A stretch of 64,000 bases of DNA from Luteolibacter rhizosphaerae. GTDB lineage: Bacteria; Verrucomicrobiota; Verrucomicrobiia; Verrucomicrobiales; Akkermansiaceae. The notes under the pieces were generated by a model. It saw nothing but the letters and a program-made list of their open reading frames with translations, was not told where the DNA came from and did no database searches. Of the stretch, positions 50,654 through 57,708 are shown in pieces (position 1 is the stretch's first letter; each line of letters begins with the position of its first letter). Both the position numbers and the translations under genes were made by a program. The stretch covers positions 62,001 through 126,000 of the forward strand of contig NZ_JAPDDR010000005.1 of assembly GCF_025950095.1 (NCBI RefSeq), in the 5' to 3' direction.

Positions 50654-50668
50654 CTCCCCGTTGGGGTT
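50654..50668. promoter_or_regulatory. CCCC-GTT-GGGG palindrome, copy 3
   Basis: CTCCCC-GTT-GGGGTT, 6-3-6 spacing as in copy 2 but with degenerate outer bases. The centre (50661) is 64 bp upstream of the PL4 start codon, and a weak -10-like TAGTTT (minus, 50625-50630) lies about 33 bp downstream. It also lies 86 bp upstream of the divergent topoisomerase gene, so its target is less certain. Confidence 0.4.
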
Positions 50669-50753
50669 AGGGCCCTCCACCCGGCCGGTCCGGGCGGCCT
50701 GTCCGCATCCGGTCTTGCGCCTACCCCCCGGACCCGCCATTGATCCGCCCGAC

Positions 50754-52733
50754 ATGATGCACGACCCGGACCAGCACGCCTCCCTCGGGGCGATGTATTC
50801 CGACTATTTCCTCGATTACGCCTCCTACGTCATCCTTGAGCGCGCGGTGCCGCACCTCAATGACGGCCTGAAGCCGGTCCAGCGCCGTATCCTGCACTCC
50901 ATGAAGGAGTTGGACGACGGGCGCTACAACAAGGTGGCGAATGTGGTGGGGAATACGATGAAGTATCACCCCCACGGCGATACCTCGATCGGCGACGCGA
51001 TGGTCCAGCTCGGGCAGAAGGAACTGCTGATTGATACGCAGGGAAACTGGGGCAACACCCTGACCGGTGACGGTGCCGCGGCACCCCGATACATCGAGGC
51101 GCGGCTCACGAAGTTCGCCCTCGACATCACTTTCAATCCGAAGACCACCGAGTGGACTCCGTCCTATGATGGCCGGAACAAGGAGCCGGTGACCTTCCCG
51201 GTGAAGTTCCCGCTCCTGCTCGCCCAAGGGGTGGAGGGGATCGCGGTGGGTCTTGCGTGCAAGATGCTGCCGCACAACTTCATCGAGCTGATCGACGCCT
51301 CGATCGCGGTGCTGCGGAAGGCCCCCTTCGAACTGCTCCCCGACTTCCCGACAGGCGGGATCATGGATGCGAGCGAATATCGGGACGGCCTGCGGGGTGG
51401 GCGCGTGCGGGTCCGGGCGCGGATCTCCACGGAGAAGAAGGGCATCCTGCGCATCACGGAGATCCCCTTCGGGACCACGACGGGTGCCTTGATGGACTCG
51501 ATCGTGGCGGCGGCGGACAAGGGTAAGATCAAGATCGCGAAGATCGAAGACAACACCGCCGCACACGTGGACATTCTCGTCCATCTGCCCGCCGGTGTGG
51601 ATGCGGAGAACCTGCGTTCGGCGCTTTATGCCTTCACGGATTGCGAGCTGAGCATCTCCTCGAACGCCTGCGTCATCGCGGATGACAAGCCTCAGTTCCT
51701 CGGGGTGTCCGAGATCCTGCGGCGCAATACCGAGCAGACCCGCGACCTGTTGCGGCAAGAGCTGGAGATCCGCTTGGCCGAGCTGGCCGAGAAGTGGCAC
51801 TTCAGTTCGCTGGAGAAGATCTTCATCGAGAACCGCATCTACCGCGACATCGAAGAACAGACGACCTGGGAAGGCGTGATCGGCGCGATCGACAAGGGCT
51901 TGAAGCCCTTCAAGAAGCTGCTCAAGCGCGAGGTGACCGAGGAGGACATCGTCCGCCTTACCGAAATCAAGATCAAGCGGATCTCCAAGTTCGACTCCTT
52001 CAAGGCCGACGAGGAGATCCGGGGGCTGGAGAATGACATCGCGGAAACCGAGAAGAACCTCAAGCAGCTCACCAAATACACCATCCGCTGGTTCGAGGAC
52101 CTGAAGAAAAAGTATGGCAAGGGCCGTGAGCGGAAGACGGAGATCTCTTCTTTTGATCGCGTGGATCGCAGCCAGGTGATCCTCGCCACCGAGACACTCT
52201 ATCTCGACGAGAAGAACGGCTTCGCTGGCTACGGGCTCAAGAAGGAGACGCCTGTCGAGAAGTGCTCCACGCTCGATGACGTGATCATCTTCGGGCAGGA
52301 CAGCAAGATGCGGATCGTGAAGGTGGCGGAGAAGTTCTTCGTGGGCCCGCGTCCGATGCGTGTGGCGATCTGGAAGAAGGATGAGGACCTGATCTATTCG
52401 CTGATTTATCGGGACGGAAAGGAAGGTGCCATCCTCGCCAAGCGTTTCCGGGTCGGCGGGATCACCCGTGACAAGGACTACGAACTGACCAAGGGCACGC
52501 CCGGGAGCCGGATCTTCTATTTCGCCGTTCATCGCAGCGAGGCGGAGAGCTCCGAACAGGTATTGATCGTGCACATCAAGCCGGCCCTGCGCCTGCGGAA
52601 TGTGAGCCGACCCTTCAACTTCGGCGAGGTGCCGATCAAGGGCCGCAGCAGCGGCGGGAACATCGTGACCAAGCTGCCGATCGACCGGATCGTGCGCGCG
52701 CCGAAGGACTACGATCCCGAGGCCGAGGCTTGA
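50754..52733 (+). CDS. parC: DNA gyrase/topoisomerase IV subunit A (short form)
   Basis: The 659-residue protein from ATG 50754 contains the type IIA topoisomerase A-subunit core: YASYVILERAVPHLNDGLKP, QRRILHSMKEL, KVANVVGNTMKYHPHGD, and the catalytic tyrosine in AAAPRYIEARLTKFAL. It continues with LLLAQGVEGIAVGLACKMLP and DFPTGGIMDASEY. The C-terminal pinwheel is shortened (LILATETLYLDEK-type and RSSGGNIVTKLPIDRI strands) and lacks a GyrA box of the QRRGGKG type, so topoisomerase IV-like (ParC) activity, decatenation, is favoured over supercoiling. The usual B-subunit gene is not adjacent; the upstream neighbour is divergent PL4. The symbol is by similarity, not by proven activity. Confidence 0.85.
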   Translation: MMHDPDQHASLGAMYSDYFLDYASYVILERAVPHLNDGLKPVQRRILHSMKELDDGRYNKVANVVGNTMKYHPHGDTSIGDAMVQLGQKELLIDTQGNWGNTLTGDGAAAPRYIEARLTKFALDITFNPKTTEWTPSYDGRNKEPVTFPVKFPLLLAQGVEGIAVGLACKMLPHNFIELIDASIAVLRKAPFELLPDFPTGGIMDASEYRDGLRGGRVRVRARISTEKKGILRITEIPFGTTTGALMDSIVAAADKGKIKIAKIEDNTAAHVDILVHLPAGVDAENLRSALYAFTDCELSISSNACVIADDKPQFLGVSEILRRNTEQTRDLLRQELEIRLAELAEKWHFSSLEKIFIENRIYRDIEEQTTWEGVIGAIDKGLKPFKKLLKREVTEEDIVRLTEIKIKRISKFDSFKADEEIRGLENDIAETEKNLKQLTKYTIRWFEDLKKKYGKGRERKTEISSFDRVDRSQVILATETLYLDEKNGFAGYGLKKETPVEKCSTLDDVIIFGQDSKMRIVKVAEKFFVGPRPMRVAIWKKDEDLIYSLIYRDGKEGAILAKRFRVGGITRDKDYELTKGTPGSRIFYFAVHRSEAESSEQVLIVHIKPALRLRNVSRPFNFGEVPIKGRSSGGNIVTKLPIDRIVRAPKDYDPEAEA

Positions 52734-52773
52734 GCCCGGCTGGACGGAGACGGTCATTCGCATTGCTATTCAG

Positions 52774-52798
52774 TGCCTCATGATCTTGATCTGAGGCA
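52774..52798 (+). other. Hairpin covering the kinase ribosome-binding region
   Basis: TGCCTCA (52774-52780) and TGAGGCA (52792-52798) pair perfectly around an 11-nt loop. The second arm includes the GAGG of the ribosome binding site and the first base of the start codon of the kinase at 52798. It could limit translation or end the topoisomerase transcript weakly (no T-run). Confidence 0.45.
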
Positions 52799-53883
52799 TG
52801 GAAGAAGCAAACGCGGCGGCGATGGATGGCAGCAGTCCCGCCGGACTTTTCACCACCCGGTCCCGTCCGTGGGCGGCGGTGGTGCTGGCGTCGCTGATGA
52901 TCCTGATCATCGGCAGCATCGATTTCCAGGTCCAGGCGCCGCTTAGCATTACGATTTTCTACCTCCTGCCGGTGCTGCTGGTCAGCCGGCACGCGGGGTT
53001 CCTGGCGACCGTGATCTGTGCCTTGGCCGCGACCCTGATGTCACTGGTGGCGAACTATTCTTCGGACTATCGGGACGGAGCACCTTGGGTTCCCTACGGG
53101 AACGCCGCGCTGCGTCTGGGAGTGATGTCCCTGATGATCTGGCTGGTGCGTTCCCTGCGCGCCTTGAACGACTCGCTCGACCAACGTGTGCGGGATCGGA
53201 CCTCCCGTTTGCAGGCTGAAGTGAAGGCGCGCCTGAAGCTGGAGAACCGCATCATTGAGGCCCGCGAATCCGAGCAGGCGCGAATCGGGCAGGATCTTCA
53301 CGACGGGCTTTGCCAGCATTTGGTAGCCACCGCGTTCTCGGCGGGGATGCTGCAACGAAAGCTGCAGGAAAGCGGGACACCCGGTGCGGATGACGCGGGG
53401 GAGATCGTGTCGATGATCGACGAGTCGATCACGCAGGCGCGCGACCTGGCGAAGGGCCTTTATCCGGTTCCGCTGGAGGAAGAGGGGCTTGAGACCGCAC
53501 TCCGCGCCTTGGCTGCCAACACCGAAAAACGCACCGGTGTGAAGTGCGTGGTGACCGGTGACGGGCCGCCCTCGCAGCTGCCGATCGAGGTCGCGATCCA
53601 TCTCTACCGGATTGCCCAGGAAGCCTTGAACAACGCGCTCAAACATGCCGAGGCGGAGCGGATCGAGATACGCTTGGAGTCCAGCCGGGAGAGCTTCGAT
53701 TTGATGGTGGAAGATGACGGCCGCGGCATCAATGCCGACGAGTCGAATGGGGGAGGTATGGGACTGCATATCATGGAGTACCGGGCGCGCGCCATCGAGG
53801 CCGCGCTCTCGGTCTCGAAAGGAAAGACTGGCGGAACCCGCATCCGCTGTGTTTCAACCGGCCAGCCCGAGTCCGATGAGTGA
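52798..53883 (+). CDS. Membrane histidine kinase (HisKA_3 type)
   Basis: A 361-residue kinase. Residues about 24-120 hold four hydrophobic segments (WAAVVLASLMILIIGSI, ITIFYLLPVLLVS, GFLATVICALAATLMSLV, LRLGVMSLMIWLVRSL). A short coiled linker (LDQRVRDRTSRLQAEVKARL) leads to the HisKA_3 helix with SEQARIGQDLHDGLCQHLVA (His about 168) and an ATPase domain (IAQEALNNALKHAEAE, VEDDGRGIN, GGGMGLHIMEYRARAI). There is no large periplasmic sensor, so it may sense through its membrane domain. Its last 8 bp overlap the regulator gene that follows, forming a pair. Confidence 0.9.
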   Translation: MEEANAAAMDGSSPAGLFTTRSRPWAAVVLASLMILIIGSIDFQVQAPLSITIFYLLPVLLVSRHAGFLATVICALAATLMSLVANYSSDYRDGAPWVPYGNAALRLGVMSLMIWLVRSLRALNDSLDQRVRDRTSRLQAEVKARLKLENRIIEARESEQARIGQDLHDGLCQHLVATAFSAGMLQRKLQESGTPGADDAGEIVSMIDESITQARDLAKGLYPVPLEEEGLETALRALAANTEKRTGVKCVVTGDGPPSQLPIEVAIHLYRIAQEALNNALKHAEAERIEIRLESSRESFDLMVEDDGRGINADESNGGGMGLHIMEYRARAIEAALSVSKGKTGGTRIRCVSTGQPESDE

Positions 53884-54541
53884 GTCCCCCAACCGCACCC
53901 GAATCGTCCTTGTCGATGACCATCCGATGGTCCGCGAGCGCCTTGCCGAAGTCATCAACCGCGAGGACGACATGGTCGTCTGTGGCGAGGCGGAAGACCG
54001 AGGCAGCGCCCTCGACGTGATCGGGCGGGAGCTGCCGGACCTCGCGATCGTGGATTTGACGCTGAAGCGTTCCAATGGCCTCGACCTGATCAAGGACCTG
54101 CACGTGATGCACCCGAAGCTGCTGCTGCTGGTGCTCTCGATGCAGGACGAAACCCTTTATGCGGAGCGGGTGATCCGGGCCGGTGCGCATGGCTACATCA
54201 CCAAGCAGGAGGCCACCCGGAAGATCCTGAACGCCATCCGCGAGGTTCTGGGCGGGAAGGTTTTCCTGAGCCCGGAGATTTCCGCGGACATCCTTTCCCG
54301 GATGCTCGGCAAGTCCAAGGGCGCGATTCGTTCGCTTGAGGTTCTTTCCGACCGCGAGTTGCAGGTGTTCGATCTGGTGGGGCAGGGATTCGGGACCCGT
54401 CAGATCGCAGAGCAGCTCGGCCTGGACGTGAAAACGGTGGAAACCTACCGCTCCCGGATCAAGGAGAAGCTGGAGATCCGGGATGCCTCCGAACTCCTGC
54501 GGAAGGCGATCGCGTGGAAGCACGATCATCCCAACGAGTAA
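53876..54541 (+). CDS. NarL/LuxR-type response regulator
   Basis: From ATG 53876, inside the end of the kinase gene, the product is 221 residues. The receiver has VLVDDHPMVRERL and phospho-acceptor Asp 60 (LAIVDLTLKRSNGLD), then GAHGYITKQEATRKIL. The LuxR-type helix-turn-helix is LSDRELQVFDLVGQGFGTRQ followed by IAEQLGLDVKTVETYRSRIK. It is partner of the preceding kinase. Its targets may include the following ligase/acyltransferase genes; an 8-bp inverted repeat begins 10 bp after its stop codon. That regulatory link is inferred. Confidence 0.93.
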   Translation: MSESPNRTRIVLVDDHPMVRERLAEVINREDDMVVCGEAEDRGSALDVIGRELPDLAIVDLTLKRSNGLDLIKDLHVMHPKLLLLVLSMQDETLYAERVIRAGAHGYITKQEATRKILNAIREVLGGKVFLSPEISADILSRMLGKSKGAIRSLEVLSDRELQVFDLVGQGFGTRQIAEQLGLDVKTVETYRSRIKEKLEIRDASELLRKAIAWKHDHPNE

Positions 54542-54550
54542 GACCAGACT

Positions 54551-54571
54551 TTGTAGGGTTATGCCTTACAA
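54551..54571. promoter_or_regulatory. Inverted repeat after the response regulator gene
   Basis: TTGTAGGG (54551-54558), spacer TTATG, CCTTACAA (54564-54571), 8-bp arms with one mismatch. No T-run follows. It lies about 220 bp upstream of the acyl-ligase start and has the shape of a LuxR/NarL-type site. Confidence 0.35.
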
Positions 54572-54638
54572 GGTGATCAGGGATATCATGGCGGGGAATC
54601 ATGGGCTGAGCTGATAGACCGATTTCCCATTTCAAGGC

Positions 54639-54665
54639 ACCCTCCTTGCTAACGCATCGGAGGGT
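54639..54665. other. Hairpin in the leader of the acyl-ligase gene
   Basis: ACCCTCC (54639-54645) pairs with GGAGGGT (54659-54665), 13-nt loop. It lies in the 247-bp gap between the response regulator and the ligase gene, which otherwise holds no gene. Its function is unknown. Confidence 0.3.
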
Positions 54666-54788
54666 TCATCCATGGTGTAATACCCGGGGGGGGACGACTC
54701 ACGGGTGAGCTCCTCCCGATGCCCCATCTTTCCTGTATCCGTCCTCCTACGGTTACCGGCAAGTCCCCCCCAGCCCCCATCCCCCCAG

Positions 54789-56342
54789 ATGAATTTCACC
54801 CCACCCCTTGGCGGAGCTCCGGCTCCGGCCCGGCGCCCGTTCTGGCAGATCGCTGCGGACGCTTTCGATTCGAGCTGCCTCGTGACCGACGATGGCAAGA
54901 AGCTGAGCAAGGCGGAACTGCAGGCGCATGTGGATGCCATCAAGGCCCACCTGAACTTCCCGCGGAAGGCTCTCGGATTCGTGCTGTGCCGGAACGACCT
55001 GCCTTCGCTCGCGGCTTATCTGGCCTGCTTGCAGAAAGGGCACGCGGTGCTGCTGCTGCCACATGACATGGAGGCGAGCTTGCTCGATCCACTTGCGGAG
55101 GCCTACCAGCCGGACTTCGTGTGGTCCCCGCGCAGCGAGGGGCACGCCGGATTCATGCCGAACGGCCTGTTGATGGATGGACATCGCCTGCACCGCCTCA
55201 AGCGGAACGCCGATCATCCCCCGATCCATCCGGAACTCGCGTTGCTACTTTCGACCTCCGGCTCGACCGGGAATCCGAAGCTGGTGCGCCTGTCCTATGC
55301 GAACTTGCAGGCAAACGCCGCTTCCATCGCCGACTATCTGGGACTCGGCGCGGACGAGCGGCCGATCACCTCGCTGCCGATGCACTACTCCTACGGGCTA
55401 TCGGTGATCAACAGCCACCTCTTCGCGGATGCGACGATCCTGCTGACCGGGCGAAAGATCCGCTCGCAGGAGTTCTGGAGTCATTTCAATGAGCACGGTG
55501 CCACTTCCATGTCGGGAGTGCCCTATGTGTATCAGATGCTCTCTGAACTCGGCTTTGAAAACATGGAGCTGCCCACGCTACGGACCCTGACCCAGGCCGG
55601 GGGACACCTCGATGTGAAGCTACAGGAGCACTTCATGAAGTGGTCCCGCGAGCGCAACGTCCGCTACTACACGATGTATGGCCAGACCGAGGCCACCGCG
55701 CGCATCGCGTATGTCCCGCCGGACCGAGCCGACGATTGCCGTGGCTCGATCGGTGTTCCGATCCCGGGAGGCAAGATCGATATCGTGGATGGCGAGCTGG
55801 TCTATAGCGGCGCGAACGTGATGCTGGGCTACGCCGAGAGCCGTGCGGATCTGGCCAAAGGCGATGAACTGGGCGGGCGCCTGCACACCGGGGATATCGC
55901 GAGAATCGACGAGAACGGCTTCTGCTACATCGTCGGGCGCAAGAAGCGCTTCATCAAGATCATGGGGCTGCGGATCAACTGCGACGACGTGGAGCGCCAG
56001 CTTTCGAGCGAGTTCGGGCAGCGGTGCGTGGTGATCGGCACCGATTCCCACATGACCGTGGCGACCGATGCTTCCGGCCCGGAAGAAGCGATTATCGAGT
56101 TTATCCGCCGTACCTACCACATCAAGGGCAGCCTCTGCTCGGTCAGGGTAGTGGCGGAGCTTCCGCTGCTTTCCAATGGAAAGGTCGACTACTGCGAGCT
56201 CAAGCGGATGATCGAACAAGAAGGGGCCGACTGCCCCCGTTCGGGCGGGCTTTTCCCGATTCCTTCCGCTGCAGACGCGCTGCAAGCGCTGCGCGATCGC
56301 GGCAATGGCGCCGCGCTTCACCGTCCGGCCGGAGCCGCCTGA
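54789..56342 (+). CDS. AMP-forming acyl/amino-acyl ligase
   Basis: A 517-residue adenylate-forming enzyme from ATG 54789. Motifs in order: phosphate loop LLLSTSGSTGNPKLVRLSY (A3), LPMHYSYGLSVINSHLF (A4), YYTMYGQTEATARIAYVP (A5), GELVYSGANVMLGYAES, GGRLHTGDIARIDENGF (A7), VGRKKRFIKIMGLRINCDDV (A8), and a C-terminal LSNGKVDYCELK with the catalytic-type lysine (A10). It activates a carboxylic acid as an acyl-adenylate. There is no carrier or condensation domain. The next gene is a membrane acyltransferase, so the activated acyl group may be passed to a surface sugar polymer; substrate and acceptor are unknown. The start is chosen at MNFTPPLGG because upstream codons are low-complexity. Confidence 0.85.
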   Translation: MNFTPPLGGAPAPARRPFWQIAADAFDSSCLVTDDGKKLSKAELQAHVDAIKAHLNFPRKALGFVLCRNDLPSLAAYLACLQKGHAVLLLPHDMEASLLDPLAEAYQPDFVWSPRSEGHAGFMPNGLLMDGHRLHRLKRNADHPPIHPELALLLSTSGSTGNPKLVRLSYANLQANAASIADYLGLGADERPITSLPMHYSYGLSVINSHLFADATILLTGRKIRSQEFWSHFNEHGATSMSGVPYVYQMLSELGFENMELPTLRTLTQAGGHLDVKLQEHFMKWSRERNVRYYTMYGQTEATARIAYVPPDRADDCRGSIGVPIPGGKIDIVDGELVYSGANVMLGYAESRADLAKGDELGGRLHTGDIARIDENGFCYIVGRKKRFIKIMGLRINCDDVERQLSSEFGQRCVVIGTDSHMTVATDASGPEEAIIEFIRRTYHIKGSLCSVRVVAELPLLSNGKVDYCELKRMIEQEGADCPRSGGLFPIPSAADALQALRDRGNGAALHRPAGAA

Positions 56343-56373
56343 GCCAATCAAACTGTTCCCCCGATCCTTTCCC

Positions 56374-57606
56374 ATGCACATGCAAGTTTCCGAGGTCCCG
56401 GCGAGCTCCGTCACAACGGCGCCGGCACCCGCACCCGCGAAGAGCCCTTCCAAGCGCTACTTCCATCTCGATGCCCTGAAGGGCGTCATGATCCTCTGGG
56501 GTATCCCCGTTCATGCCAGTACCGTCGGCACTTCCGCGTTTTTTGACAAAGTGGCGGAGATCTCGGGATGGGTGCGGATGGAGGCCTTCTTCATCATTTC
56601 CGGGTTGCTCTCCTATATGCTGATCAAGCGTTACGGGGCGAAGCCGATCATGAAGCGGCGCCTGACTGCGGTGGGCATTCCCTTGCTGAGCGTGCTGGTC
56701 CTGCTCAACCCGCTGACGAACTACCTGATCCTCAAGTATCATAATGCCGCCACGGCTCCGTCATTCCCCGACTTCATGATGGGACGGATTCCGGAAGGCA
56801 TGCACGGCACGTGGAACTGGCACCTGCATATTTGGTTCCTGGGCGTGCTGCTCTGCCTGGCGGCAATCTTCTCGACGACGGCCATGCGCTGGATGGACGC
56901 GACGGTGAACTTCCTGCGTCCGAAGCTGAGCAAGCTACCGGACGGAGCGCTGCTTCTCACAGCCGCCTGCGTGGTGGGTGCCGCCGCCCTGACGGCCCGC
57001 GTGGGCTATGAGGCGGCGGTGAAGCCTAACGTCTCGGAGTCCTTCCATTTCCCGCTGCGGGCGATCGGCTACTATGCCGGCTTCTATTGCTTCGGCATGC
57101 TGATGTTTGCCTCGCCGCGTTTGCTAGCCACATTCCATCGCTTCAACTGGATCCAGATCGTGGCGTCCGCGCTGCTGCTCTGGGGTGCCCAGACGATCCA
57201 GCCGCAGCTCCCGAACAAGGTCGGCGAGGTGGTGCGCCTGCTGGCGGAAGTCTACTTTGCGCTGATGTTCGCGAGCGTGCTCTTCGCTTCCTTCGAGAAG
57301 TTCTTCTCGAAGCCGACGCCGGTGATGAAGTTCATCGCGGAGTCCGCCTTCACGGTTTACCTCTTCCACTACCTGGCGATCTACCTCTGCGCCTTCGCGA
57401 TCCGGCCTTATGTCGGTGACCAATTCACGCTGGGCCTGCTGGTGACGCTCACCACCACCGTGGTGACCATGCTGGGCTATGAGTTTTTCATCTGCCGCTC
57501 GCCGGTGTTCCGGGCGCTTTTCCTCGGGAAGTTCTCGAAGCAGCCCGAGCCAACCAAGGAGGGCGGGGCACCCCAAGCGGTGGCCAGCGTGCAGAGCGGG
57601 TCCTGA
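56374..57606 (+). CDS. Membrane acyltransferase (acyltransferase 3 / OpgC-like)
   Basis: A 410-residue protein, 31 bp after the ligase gene. The motif YFHLDALKGVMILWGIPVHA with its histidine, followed by RMEAFFIISGLLSYML and RRLTAVGIPLLSVLVLL, is the start of acyltransferase-3 domains. About ten membrane helices follow (for example IWFLGVLLCLAAIF, LRAIGYYAGFYCFGMLMF, FTVYLFHYLAIYLCAFAI). OpgC/MdoC proteins of this family succinylate periplasmic glucans; others O-acetylate polysaccharides or lipids. Paired with an adenylate-forming ligase it may transfer a less common acyl group to a cell-surface glycan; this is inferred. A strong terminator follows. Confidence 0.87.
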   Translation: MHMQVSEVPASSVTTAPAPAPAKSPSKRYFHLDALKGVMILWGIPVHASTVGTSAFFDKVAEISGWVRMEAFFIISGLLSYMLIKRYGAKPIMKRRLTAVGIPLLSVLVLLNPLTNYLILKYHNAATAPSFPDFMMGRIPEGMHGTWNWHLHIWFLGVLLCLAAIFSTTAMRWMDATVNFLRPKLSKLPDGALLLTAACVVGAAALTARVGYEAAVKPNVSESFHFPLRAIGYYAGFYCFGMLMFASPRLLATFHRFNWIQIVASALLLWGAQTIQPQLPNKVGEVVRLLAEVYFALMFASVLFASFEKFFSKPTPVMKFIAESAFTVYLFHYLAIYLCAFAIRPYVGDQFTLGLLVTLTTTVVTMLGYEFFICRSPVFRALFLGKFSKQPEPTKEGGAPQAVASVQSGS

Positions 57607-57633
57607 AAATCCCGAACATCCTCTGGTTTTGGC

Positions 57634-57664
57634 AAAGGCCGCGGATCGAATCCGCGGCCTTTTT
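57634..57664 (+). terminator. Terminator of the ligase/acyltransferase operon
   Basis: AAAGGCCGCGGAT (57634-57646) and ATCCGCGGCCTTT (57650-57662), 13 bp perfect with a 3-nt loop, run into TTTT (57661-57664). It starts 28 bp past the stop codon. Confidence 0.9.
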
Positions 57665-57708
57665 GGGTTGGCTCCGGAGGAGTTGGCGGGCTTGTCTGGC
57701 GGCCACGG

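Noticed and set aside
50720-50735. TACCCCCCGG upstream of the topoisomerase gene as a further palindrome copy
   Set aside because: No matching GGGGTA arm at proper spacing.
50721-52763. 680-residue minus-strand open frame opposite the topoisomerase gene
   Set aside because: The plus strand encodes a complete type IIA topoisomerase A subunit with all motifs; the antisense frame has no recognisable domain.
54675-54695. TACCC followed by a G-run before the acyl-ligase gene, resembling the pectin-locus palindrome
   Set aside because: Only the first half site is present (TACCCGGGGGGGGA); the second arm lacks the TA end, so it is probably a chance G-run.
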